Positions 55,625 through 63,627 of a stretch of DNA of 64,000 nt are shown here, piece after piece. Below the pieces are notes generated by a model that saw nothing but the letters and a program-made list of their open reading frames with translations, was not told the origin of the DNA and did no database searches. The number at the start of each line of letters is the position of its first letter. Positions within the stretch are counted from its first letter, which is position 1. The DNA is taken from assembly GCF_000941055.1 (NCBI RefSeq), contig NZ_CP007202.1, positions 2,290,001-2,354,000 of the forward strand. Direction: 5' to 3'. Origin of the DNA: Siansivirga zeaxanthinifaciens CC-SAMT-1. Its GTDB lineage: Bacteria > Bacteroidota > Bacteroidia > Flavobacteriales > Flavobacteriaceae. The translations under genes and the position numbers were made by a program.

Positions 55625-57919
55625 ATGCCGTTATCACCAGAAGAAAAAGCAAAAACATCAGAAACGTTTACTGATATTAAAGTTACTCCACCTAAGAAAA
55701 CCAGTGTTGGATTTCCAGCTATAACTTCTGCAGTGCATCAAGTTTCAAAGTATATGAATCCGGTTGATGCTTTAAAAATTTCACTTAAAATAAATCAAAA
55801 AGGCGGATTCGATTGCCCGGGGTGTGCCTGGCCAGATCCCGACGATGAACGTTCTGTACTCGGTGAATACTGTGAAAACGGTATGAAAGCTATGGCCGAG
55901 GAAATGCAAAGTAAATTAATTACCCCCGATTTTTTTAAAACCTACAGTGTCGATACGCTTTCTGGTTGGAGTGATTTTGAAATTGGAAAATCTGGGAGAT
56001 TAGAACAGCCTATGTATTTACCCGAAGGCGCTTCACATTACGAACCTATTTCATGGGAAGCAGCCTTTAAAAAAGTCGCCGAACATTTAAATAAAACCAA
56101 TTCGCCCGACGAAGCTGTTTTTTATACTTCAGGCCGAACAACCAATGAAGCAGCCTTTTTATACCAATTATTTGTTCGGGAATATGGCACCACTAATTTA
56201 CCCGATTGTTCTAATATGTGTCATGAGGCCAGTGGTGTAGCCTTAACAGAAACTTTAGGCATTGGAAAAGGCTCGGTTACTTTAGACGATTTATATAAAG
56301 CCGAATTGGTACTTGTTGTTGGACAGAATCCAGGAACCAATCACCCACGTATGCTTTCGGCATTAGAAAAATGCAAAAAAAACGGTGGAAAAATTATTAC
56401 AATCAATCCCTTACCAGAAGCTGGGTTGGTTAAGTTTGTAAATCCGCAAAGCCCTAAAGCTTTATTAACAGGCGGCACCAAATTATCGGATGTTTTTGTA
56501 CCAGTAACCATTAATGGTGATGTCGCATTTTTTAAGGCCATACTTTTAAAACTTTTAGAAAAAGAAAACACAGAAGGAAACGTTTTTGATAAAGCATTTA
56601 TAGAAGCATATACTTATGGATATGATGCTTTTATAGACAATTTAAAACAATACGATTTCGAAACCTGTTTGAAATTGTCTGGTGTTTCTGAAGGTGTTTT
56701 TAATGAAGCTTTCGACTTAATATTAAAAAGCAATAAAATTATTGTGTGTTGGGCTATGGGCTTAACGCAACATGAAAACGCCGTTGATAATATTCGGGAA
56801 GTTGTTAATTTATTATTGTTAAAAGGAAGTATTGGCAAGGAAGGCGCAGGCACTTGTCCGGTTAGAGGCCACTCGAATGTGCAAGGCGATAGAACGGTTG
56901 GTATATGGGAAGCCGCACCCAAAGCCTTTTTAGACAGAATAGAGGCAAAATACCACTTTAAGCCCAAAGGGAAGCATGGCTATTCGGTGATAGATGCTAT
57001 AAAAGCCATGTATGAACAACAGGTAAAAGTTTTCCTAGGTATGGGTGGTAATTTTATTTCGGCAGTTCCAGATACGCTTTATGCGGCCAAAGCCATGGCT
57101 AATTGTGATTTAACGGTACATGTAAGTACAAAATTAAACCGATCGCATTTAGTTACAGGTAAAGAAGCGCTTATTTTACCTTGTTTGGGACGTTCTGAAA
57201 AAGATTATCAAAAAACTGGAGTTCAAGTACAAAGTGTTGAAAATTCTATGGGGATTGTTTCGGCAACTAAAGGTGTTTTAGAACCATGCTCCAAGAATTT
57301 ATTAAGTGAAGTGGCTGTTGTTTGTGGTATAGCATACGAAACCTTAAAACACCGTTCTAAAATAAACTGGTTAGCCTATAAAGATGATTATGCATTAGTT
57401 CGTAATGATATTGCCGAAGTTGTGGCTGGTTTTGAAAGTTTTAATGAACGTTTAAAAAATCCGTCTGGATTTTATTTACCTAATGGTGCCCGAATTAGAA
57501 AATTTAATACCACAACAGGAAAGGCTAATTTTTCTATAAATAAACTTCCAGAATGGCAATTAAATGAAGGTGAATTAATCATGATGACCATACGTAGTCA
57601 CGACCAATTTAATACTACCATTTATGGTTTAGACGACAGATATCGTGGGGTTTTTAACGAGCGTCGGATTATTTTTATGAATAGAAACGACATGAAATCA
57701 CGTAATTTAACAGACCAACAGGTTGTTACTATTACTTCCAAATTTAACGGTAAAATTAGAGAAGCTGCTAACTTTAAAGTGGTAGGTTACGATATACCAG
57801 AACATTGTTGTGCTACCTATTTCCCGGAAGCAAATGTTTTAGTGCCACTAGATTCTTTTGCGCATACTGCTAAAACACCAGCTTCAAAAAGCGTGATAGT
57901 TACTATTCACGCACAATAG
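55625..57919 (+). CDS. FdhF/YdeP-family molybdopterin oxidoreductase
   Basis: The 764-aa protein is a bis-MGD molybdopterin oxidoreductase of the FdhF/YdeP group, usually annotated as a formate-dehydrogenase-like alpha subunit. It has the family N-terminal GGFDCPGCAWPDPDDE (residues about 60-75), YTSGRTTNEAAFLYQLFVRE, PDCSNMCHEASGVALTETLG (residues about 190-210), ATMTIRSHDQFNT-type dinucleotide-binding segments and a C-terminal beta-barrel (GYDIPEHCCATYFPE). No clear N-terminal 4Fe-4S Cys set is present. No other formate-dehydrogenase subunit or hydrogenase is nearby. The gene sits directly before the nitrite-reductase cluster. It is not a typical nitrate reductase NasA; its substrate is unresolved. 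Confidence 0.85.
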   Translation: MPLSPEEKAKTSETFTDIKVTPPKKTSVGFPAITSAVHQVSKYMNPVDALKISLKINQKGGFDCPGCAWPDPDDERSVLGEYCENGMKAMAEEMQSKLITPDFFKTYSVDTLSGWSDFEIGKSGRLEQPMYLPEGASHYEPISWEAAFKKVAEHLNKTNSPDEAVFYTSGRTTNEAAFLYQLFVREYGTTNLPDCSNMCHEASGVALTETLGIGKGSVTLDDLYKAELVLVVGQNPGTNHPRMLSALEKCKKNGGKIITINPLPEAGLVKFVNPQSPKALLTGGTKLSDVFVPVTINGDVAFFKAILLKLLEKENTEGNVFDKAFIEAYTYGYDAFIDNLKQYDFETCLKLSGVSEGVFNEAFDLILKSNKIIVCWAMGLTQHENAVDNIREVVNLLLLKGSIGKEGAGTCPVRGHSNVQGDRTVGIWEAAPKAFLDRIEAKYHFKPKGKHGYSVIDAIKAMYEQQVKVFLGMGGNFISAVPDTLYAAKAMANCDLTVHVSTKLNRSHLVTGKEALILPCLGRSEKDYQKTGVQVQSVENSMGIVSATKGVLEPCSKNLLSEVAVVCGIAYETLKHRSKINWLAYKDDYALVRNDIAEVVAGFESFNERLKNPSGFYLPNGARIRKFNTTTGKANFSINKLPEWQLNEGELIMMTIRSHDQFNTTIYGLDDRYRGVFNERRIIFMNRNDMKSRNLTDQQVVTITSKFNGKIREAANFKVVGYDIPEHCCATYFPEANVLVPLDSFAHTAKTPASKSVIVTIHAQ

Positions 57920-58031
57920 AATTCTTAAATCTTTAGTATTTACAATTCATGTATTTTATTTAATACGTAGAAAACAGCCTTAGAATTTATCAAATTTCTA
58001 ATAATTAGTATTTTATTGATTTTATTGAATT

Positions 58032-58085
58032 AAAATTAAGTATTATTACGTAGTTTTTACTTATGTTTGTAGCGTAAATTACGTA
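58032..58085 (+). promoter_or_regulatory. nirB regulatory region: shared TTAAGTA/TTACGTA block and TATGTTTG -7 box
   Basis: The 27-base block 58032-58058 matches the one upstream of the response-regulator gene at 23 positions. It contains TTAAGTA (58036-58042) and TTACGTA (58046-58052), two direct heptamers ten bases apart. A perfect TAnnTTTG box (TATGTTTG, 58062-58069) lies nine bases downstream, with no TTG -33, suggesting an activator-dependent promoter. A third TTACGTA (58079-58085) lies just before the ATG at 58089, and TACGTAG occurs again at 57964-57970. Confidence 0.55.
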
Positions 58086-58088
58086 GAT

Positions 58089-60599
58089 ATGAAAAATATT
58101 ATTGTTATAGGTAATGGTATGGTTGGTTATAAATTTTGTGAAAAATTTGTATCTAAACCTGGAAACGAAGGCTTTAAAATTACGGTATTTGGTGAAGAGC
58201 CACGTCCAGCCTACGATCGTGTTCATTTGAGCGAATATTTTGAAAATCAAGATGCTCAGGCTTTAGAAATGGCGCCGAGATCTTGGTACGAATCTCATAA
58301 CATCGAACTCATTACTGGGGTTAGAATTACCGATATACATCGTGCTACAAAAACTATAACAAGTTCTAAAGATATTACGTATTCTTATGACTATCTGGTA
58401 TTATCAACCGGATCTTCGCCGTTTGTACCTAATATTAAAGGGGTAGAAAAGCAAGGGGTTTTTGTTTACAGAACCATTGAAGATTTAGAGGGCATGCTAG
58501 AGTATGCAGCTAAATTAAAAGCTACGAATCCAAACGCGAAAGCTGCTGTTTTAGGCGGTGGTTTGCTTGGTTTAGAGGCTGGTAAAGCGGTTATGGATAT
58601 GGGCTTAGAGCCTCATATTGTTGAGTTCGCACCTAAATTAATGCCCAGACAGTTGGATGCCAGAAGTAGTCAGGTGTTACAATTAAAACTAGAGTCTATT
58701 GGTTTAAATATTCATTTAAGTAAAGCAACAAACCAAATTTTAGGCGATGCAGCTATTACAGGAATGGAATTTGGAGAAGATGATGTGTTAGATGTCGATA
58801 TGCTTATTATTTCTGCAGGAATTCGTCCCAGAGATGAGTTGGGGAAAACCTGCGATTTAGAAATGGGCGTACGCGGTGGCATCGTTGTAAATAATAAAAT
58901 GCAAACATCGGATACGCATATTTATGCTATTGGTGAAGTCGCTTTATATCATGGTATGATTTACGGTTTGGTAGCTCCAGGTTATGATATGGCCGAAGTA
59001 GCTGCCAATCAGATTTTGGGAAATACCGAGATTTTAATGCCAGAATCGATTGATATGTCGACAAAACTGAAGTTAATTGGTGTCGATGTTGCAAGTTTTG
59101 GCGAGCCTTTTATGCCAGCATCAAAAGGGCATTCGGTAATTTTTGAAGATAAAACCAAACATTTATATAAACGTATTAATGTAAGTCATGATGGTAAATC
59201 GCTTTTAGGAGGTATTTTGGTTGGCGATGCTTCAGATTATAATATGTTGCATCAAATGTATTTAAACGGCATGGCCATTCCGGAAGATCCATCTCAATTA
59301 ATATTACCAGCAAGTGAGGGCGGAAAATCGTTTGGTAGCGTTATGGATTTACCCGATACGGCTCAGGTTTGTTCTTGTGAGAGTGTTTCTAAAGGCGCTA
59401 TTTGTTGTTCGATAACAGAACAAGGAAGTAATAATTTAACCGATGTTATTGCCAAAACGAAAGCTACTACCGGTTGTGGCGGTTGTAAACCTATGGTGGT
59501 CGATTTGGTAAACGAAACCTTAAAATCGCTTGGTAAAGAGGTTAAAGAAACCATTTGCGAACACTTTAGTTTTAACAGACAAGAGTTGTATGATTTGGTT
59601 AAAATAAATAAAGTTGAAGATTACGAAGAAGCTTTAAATTTATTTGGCGATGGCGATGGTTGTGAGGTTTGCAAACCTGCATTAGCTTCAATTTTTGCAA
59701 CCATAACTATGGAAACGCCAAACAAACAAGTTGTTATTCAAGATACCAACGATAGGTTTTTAGCGAACATACAGCGCAATGGTACGTATTCTGTGGTGCC
59801 TCGTGTTGCAGGTGGCGAAATTACCCCCGACCAATTAATTGTTATTGGGGAAGTTGCTAAAAAATACGATTTATATACTAAAATTACTGGCGGCCAACGT
59901 ATTGATTTATTTGGAGCTCAAATTCATGAGTTGCCACTTATTTGGAAGGAACTTATAGATGCTGGTTTTGAAAGCGGTCATGCTTACGGAAAGTCTTTAC
60001 GTACGGTAAAAAGCTGTGTTGGTTCTACCTGGTGCCGCTACGGAATGCACGAGAGTGTAACGTTTGCCATTGAAATTGAAAATAGATACAAAGGCTTACG
60101 CTCGCCGCACAAATTAAAAGGCGGTGTTTCGGGATGCATTAGGGAGTGTGCAGAGGCTAGAGGTAAAGATTTCGGATTGATTGCTGTGGATGGTGGTTGG
60201 AATTTATACGTATGTGGTAATGGAGGCGCAACACCTAAACATGCTATTCTTTTTGCAGAACAATTAGACGATGCCACTGCTATTAAATATCTGGACCGAT
60301 TTTTAATGTATTACATACGTACGGCGGGTCCTTTGGTTAGAACGGCTCCTTGGTTAGAGAAATTACATGGCGGTATAGACTATTTAAAGAAGGTTATTAT
60401 TGAAGATTCTCTGGGCATTGCAGACGATTTGGAAGCTGAAATGCAAGGGCTTGTTAATAAATATGAATGTGAATGGAAACAAGCGATTGAAGATCCGAAT
60501 TTGTTAAAACGTTTCAGACATTTTGTGAATTCTGATGATACCGATGATAACTTGGTTTTTGTGCCTATGCGCGATCAAAAAATGCCAAAAGCCTGGTAA
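58089..60599 (+). CDS. nirB: Assimilatory nitrite reductase large subunit
   Basis: NirB reduces nitrite to ammonium with NAD(P)H. The 836-aa protein has the FAD site IIVIGNGMVGYKFCEKF, the NAD(P)H site KAAVLGGGLLGLEAGKAV near residue 150, and a BFD-like [2Fe-2S] domain (CSCESVSKGAICCSI and TGCGGCKPMV, residues about 430-475). A second BFD-like unit has GCEVCKPALASI. The siroheme / [4Fe-4S] reductase domain has SCVGSTWCRYG (Cys-x5-Cys, residue about 645) and GVSGCIRECAEA (Cys-x3-Cys, residue about 680). It starts at ATG 58089 after a TTACGTA-rich promoter. A structured repeat and nirD follow. Confidence 0.96.
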   Translation: MKNIIVIGNGMVGYKFCEKFVSKPGNEGFKITVFGEEPRPAYDRVHLSEYFENQDAQALEMAPRSWYESHNIELITGVRITDIHRATKTITSSKDITYSYDYLVLSTGSSPFVPNIKGVEKQGVFVYRTIEDLEGMLEYAAKLKATNPNAKAAVLGGGLLGLEAGKAVMDMGLEPHIVEFAPKLMPRQLDARSSQVLQLKLESIGLNIHLSKATNQILGDAAITGMEFGEDDVLDVDMLIISAGIRPRDELGKTCDLEMGVRGGIVVNNKMQTSDTHIYAIGEVALYHGMIYGLVAPGYDMAEVAANQILGNTEILMPESIDMSTKLKLIGVDVASFGEPFMPASKGHSVIFEDKTKHLYKRINVSHDGKSLLGGILVGDASDYNMLHQMYLNGMAIPEDPSQLILPASEGGKSFGSVMDLPDTAQVCSCESVSKGAICCSITEQGSNNLTDVIAKTKATTGCGGCKPMVVDLVNETLKSLGKEVKETICEHFSFNRQELYDLVKINKVEDYEEALNLFGDGDGCEVCKPALASIFATITMETPNKQVVIQDTNDRFLANIQRNGTYSVVPRVAGGEITPDQLIVIGEVAKKYDLYTKITGGQRIDLFGAQIHELPLIWKELIDAGFESGHAYGKSLRTVKSCVGSTWCRYGMHESVTFAIEIENRYKGLRSPHKLKGGVSGCIRECAEARGKDFGLIAVDGGWNLYVCGNGGATPKHAILFAEQLDDATAIKYLDRFLMYYIRTAGPLVRTAPWLEKLHGGIDYLKKVIIEDSLGIADDLEAEMQGLVNKYECEWKQAIEDPNLLKRFRHFVNSDDTDDNLVFVPMRDQKMPKAW

Positions 60600-60658
60600 T
60601 TTTAATTGTTGTGAGGTTTTTTTGTAATGGTTGGCCATTTGTAAACTAAAATGCTTTC

Positions 60659-60733
60659 GCGTTAGGGATTGAGCATTTGTTGGAGCTCCTCGAAGAGAGC
60701 GACTGCGAAAGCCCGACCTGAAAGGTAACGCCC
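60659..60733 (+). repeat. Intergenic structured repeat, copy 3 of 3
   Basis: GCGTTA (60659-60664) pairs with TAACGC (60726-60731). The first internal hairpin differs in sequence from the other copies: GCTCCTC (60685-60691) with GAGAGC (60695-60700), one bulge and a GAA loop. The second is ACCT-GAA-AGGT (60716-60726). The linker GCGAAAGCCCGACC matches the shared core. It lies 59 bases after the nirB stop and 31 bases before nirD, inside the operon, so it would be transcribed with both. Confidence 0.78.
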
Positions 60734-60764
60734 AAATAAAATATAGAATTTAAATAAAAATAAT

Positions 60765-61142
60765 ATGCAGGATATACTTAATCAATACAAAACAGTTGCA
60801 GAAACCGAGGTCGTACATTGGTTTAAGGTGGGCGTAGTTTCGGATTTTCCAGAGAATAGTGGGGCTTGTATTAAATATAAAACCAAACAAATTGCTGTTT
60901 ATAATTTTACAAGAAAAAACAAATGGTATGCCTGCCAAAATTTATGTCCGCATAAAATGGAAATGGTTTTATCTCTAGGCATGATAGGCGATAAGGATGG
61001 TATTGCCAAGGTTGCCTGCCCGATGCATAAAAAGAATTTTTCGTTGGAGGACGGTAAACAACTGGGTGGCGATGATTTAAGAATTGCAACATATCCTGTT
61101 AAAATTGATGGCGAAAATGTGTATATTGGCTTTATAGATTAA
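60765..61142 (+). CDS. nirD: Nitrite reductase small subunit (Rieske-type)
   Basis: The 125-aa protein has a Rieske [2Fe-2S] fold with a complete ligand set: Cys-Pro-His in CQNLCPHKMEM and Cys-Pro-Met-His in ACPMHKKNFSLEDG. Many NirD proteins, including that of E. coli, have lost the cluster ligands, so this one probably keeps a redox cluster. It pairs with NirB to make the NAD(P)H-nitrite reductase. It lies in the nirB operon, separated from nirB by 165 bases that contain the third structured repeat. The DUF4202 gene follows after 17 bases. Confidence 0.93.
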   Translation: MQDILNQYKTVAETEVVHWFKVGVVSDFPENSGACIKYKTKQIAVYNFTRKNKWYACQNLCPHKMEMVLSLGMIGDKDGIAKVACPMHKKNFSLEDGKQLGGDDLRIATYPVKIDGENVYIGFID

Positions 61143-61159
61143 AACAAATATTTGCGCCC

Positions 61160-61744
61160 ATGAAACCGACACGATTTGAAATTGCCATAGCATTAATTGA
61201 TAAAAAAAACGCTGAAGATATAAATACCTACGAATGTCACGGATTACAATTTCCGAAGGAGTTGTTGTATTCGCAACGGATGTCTCAAAAATTACTTCAG
61301 TTTAAACCTAATGCTTCCAGAGCTTTGCAAATTGCTGCGCGGGCCCAACATATTTGCCGATGGAAAATAGCAAGAGATTCGTATCCTATGGATCGTGTTG
61401 GCTATTTAAAATGGCGTGAAACGCTTAAAAAAATGCATGCCGATATTACATCTGAAATTTTAAAGGAAGTGGGGTATGATACCGAGTTTATTGAGCGTGT
61501 TTCGTTTTTAATTAATAAGAAATTAATTAAGAAAAATGAAGAAAGCCAAACGATTGAAGATGTTATTTGTTTGGTGTTTTTAGATTACTATTTCGAGGAG
61601 TTTGCTGAAAAACATAGCGACGAAAAAGTGGTTGATATTTTAAAGAAAACCTGGGTTAAGATGTCTGAAGAGGGACATGCAGAGGCTTTAAAGATTAAAT
61701 TTTCTGAAAAAAGTTTAGCGTTGGTTAAAGAAGCGATCTCTTAA
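61160..61744 (+). CDS. DUF4202 family protein
   Basis: The 194-aa cytoplasmic protein matches DUF4202, a family often encoded beside nitrite-assimilation genes. It has conserved RAAQHICRWKIARDSYPMDR (ARAQH-x2-RW, residues about 64-84), GYLKWRETLKKMHADI and a late EDVICLVFLDYYFEEFAEKH. The His/Asp arrangement resembles an HD-like metal site, but I am unsure of this. It lies 17 bases after nirD and 12 before the sensor kinase gene in one operon. A role in nitrogen assimilation is inferred from this recurrent linkage. No function is established. Confidence 0.85.
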   Translation: MKPTRFEIAIALIDKKNAEDINTYECHGLQFPKELLYSQRMSQKLLQFKPNASRALQIAARAQHICRWKIARDSYPMDRVGYLKWRETLKKMHADITSEILKEVGYDTEFIERVSFLINKKLIKKNEESQTIEDVICLVFLDYYFEEFAEKHSDEKVVDILKKTWVKMSEEGHAEALKIKFSEKSLALVKEAIS

Positions 61745-61756
61745 AATTAATTATTC

Positions 61757-63568
61757 ATGACAAAAAACGGTAATTCTCTAGATCAGCGTACGTTTGATAA
61801 ATTAAGCCGTTTGTATATAATTGCTTTAAGTACTATTGCGCTTTCCGTTATTGTTAGTCAGATACTTATTAGAAAGCATTTAAATGCCCAGCAAAACGAT
61901 TCTACAGTTATTAACGTTGCCGGTAGGCAGCGCATGCTTAGTCAGAAATTAACAAAAGAAATTTTAACACTTACAAACACCGAAAGTTTAGAAGAGCGTT
62001 TCACTGTAAAAAATAAGTTGACTAAAACCTTAGAACTTTGGGAACTGTCTCATTTGGCGTTGCAAGAAGGTAACGATAGTTTAGGGGTTCCGGGAGACAA
62101 CAGTGCGGTTGTTGTTGGTTTGTTTCAAGAACTAAACCCAACCTTTGACAAAATTAATACAGCCACCAAATCGATATTAAACACTTTAAATTTGGATATT
62201 AATTCAGATAATGAAGTGCTTTTAAATGATATTAAGACAGTAAAATTAAACGAAGGCGACTTTCTTTTAAAAATGGATCAAATTGTAAACCAGTACGATT
62301 TGGAAGCCGATGAGAAAGTAAATTGGTTGCGAAAATTAGAATTGTTGCTAACGAGTTTAACCATTTTTATTCTGTTATTAGAGTTTGTGTTTATTTTCTG
62401 GCCTGCAGCAAAAAGTGTACGCGCCACCTTAGCGGAACTATTAATTGCAGAAAAGAAAGCGAAACAAATGGCTATTGATGCCGATGAGTTAAGTTTATCT
62501 AAAGAAAAGTCTATTAGAGAATTACGCGCTTTAAGTCAAGCAATGGATGAAGCTTTGTTGTTTGCCAGAATCACTAAAAATGGCGAGTTGGTACATATAG
62601 GAAAAAAGTTTTCCAGACTTTTTAAATTCACCAGATTTAATATGAGCACCAGTTTTTCTGAAGTGCTTTCCATTAACCCAAAAGAACAAATAGTAATTGA
62701 CGATATTATTGCTAAAAATAAAAAAACAGGTTGGCAAGGCGAAGTAAAAGCAACCACAAAAGACCAAAAAGATATTTGGTTGGAAATGGCCATTATGCCT
62801 TTTAATCTAAGTGATGAACGTTCGGAATTATTAATTATAGCCTCAGATATTACCTCCAGAAAAGCAGCCCAAATAGAAGTAGAGCACTTAACTAAGCAGC
62901 GTTTTGAGGAAAAAATGATGCATCAAAAAATAATTTCCAGTAAGATTATAGAAAATCAGGAAAAGGAACAAAACCGCATTGCTAAAGATGTGCATGATGG
63001 CATCGGACAAATGCTTACGGGTTTAAAATACAATTTGGAGAGTATCGATATTACCGATATTAATAAAACAGCAGCTAAAATAGAACATTTAAAAGAGCTT
63101 ACCACCAATATTATTAAAGGGGTACGAACAGCTACTTTTAATTTAACGCCTCCGGAATTATCAGACCATGGTATTGTGCCGGCCATTACGAAACTTATTC
63201 ATGAGCTGGCAAAATTAACGGGCAAGCAAATTATATTATTTAATAAAACCGATTTTAATGCGCGCCTAGATTCGTTGGTTGAAATTAATATTTACCGTTT
63301 GGTACAGGAAGCTATAAATAATGCCATTAAATACGCCGATTCTACGCATATATTGGTGTCTTTATCGCACAGCGAAAATATTTTAAGTATTGTAATAGAT
63401 GATAATGGTAAGGGCTTCGATCCTTCTAAAGTAAAAAATGTTAAAAATGGTGACGGCGGTATGGGAATGACTTTTATGAAAGAACGTATTAAATTTATTG
63501 ATGGTCGTTTATTTTTAAATTCTGAAATAGGTAGAGGTACCCGAGTAACATTCAATATTCCAATTTAA
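61757..63568 (+). CDS. NarX-like sensor histidine kinase with PAS domain
   Basis: The 603-aa kinase has TM1 (residues about 18-42), a periplasmic PilJ/NarX-type four-helix sensor whose P-box reads INVAGRQRMLSQKLTKEI, and TM2 (residues about 193-215). A coiled linker, a PAS domain (residues about 255-370) and a HisKA_3 domain follow, with phospho-acceptor His413 in AKDVHDGIGQMLTG. The C-terminal HATPase has NIYRLVQEAINNAIKYADST, IDDNGKGFD and GGMGMTFMKERIK. The P-box is the nitrate/nitrite-binding region in NarX and NarQ, so nitrate or nitrite is the likely signal. It follows the DUF4202 gene by 12 bases; the response regulator gene comes next. Confidence 0.92.
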   Translation: MTKNGNSLDQRTFDKLSRLYIIALSTIALSVIVSQILIRKHLNAQQNDSTVINVAGRQRMLSQKLTKEILTLTNTESLEERFTVKNKLTKTLELWELSHLALQEGNDSLGVPGDNSAVVVGLFQELNPTFDKINTATKSILNTLNLDINSDNEVLLNDIKTVKLNEGDFLLKMDQIVNQYDLEADEKVNWLRKLELLLTSLTIFILLLEFVFIFWPAAKSVRATLAELLIAEKKAKQMAIDADELSLSKEKSIRELRALSQAMDEALLFARITKNGELVHIGKKFSRLFKFTRFNMSTSFSEVLSINPKEQIVIDDIIAKNKKTGWQGEVKATTKDQKDIWLEMAIMPFNLSDERSELLIIASDITSRKAAQIEVEHLTKQRFEEKMMHQKIISSKIIENQEKEQNRIAKDVHDGIGQMLTGLKYNLESIDITDINKTAAKIEHLKELTTNIIKGVRTATFNLTPPELSDHGIVPAITKLIHELAKLTGKQIILFNKTDFNARLDSLVEINIYRLVQEAINNAIKYADSTHILVSLSHSENILSIVIDDNGKGFDPSKVKNVKNGDGGMGMTFMKERIKFIDGRLFLNSEIGRGTRVTFNIPI

Positions 63569-63603
63569 AATTAAGTAGTGTTACGTAAATTTTCGTAATT
63601 TTG
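63567..63603 (+). promoter_or_regulatory. Response-regulator promoter with TTAMGTA heptamers at 10-bp spacing
   Basis: The 27-base block 63567-63593 is closely similar to 58032-58058 before nirB. Heptamers TTAAGTA (63571), TTACGTA (63581) and TTTCGTA (63591) begin exactly ten bases apart, so they face the same side of the helix. An exact TAnnTTTG box (TAATTTTG, 63596-63603) follows. This fits binding by a NarL-type regulator, possibly the one encoded 24 bases downstream. Confidence 0.55.
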
Positions 63604-63627
63604 TATTAGTAATTAAATTGATTTAAA

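Noticed and set aside
55625..57919. Annotating the molybdopterin enzyme as assimilatory nitrate reductase
   Set aside because: The N-terminal CPGCAWPDP pattern and overall layout fit the FdhF/YdeP group, and no NasA-type iron-sulfur motif is visible.
58058..58064. TACTTAT as an enterobacterial NarL heptamer (TACYYMT)
   Set aside because: A single seven-base degenerate match in AT-rich DNA is expected by chance, and it overlaps the promoter box. The shared TTAMGTA block is a stronger signal.
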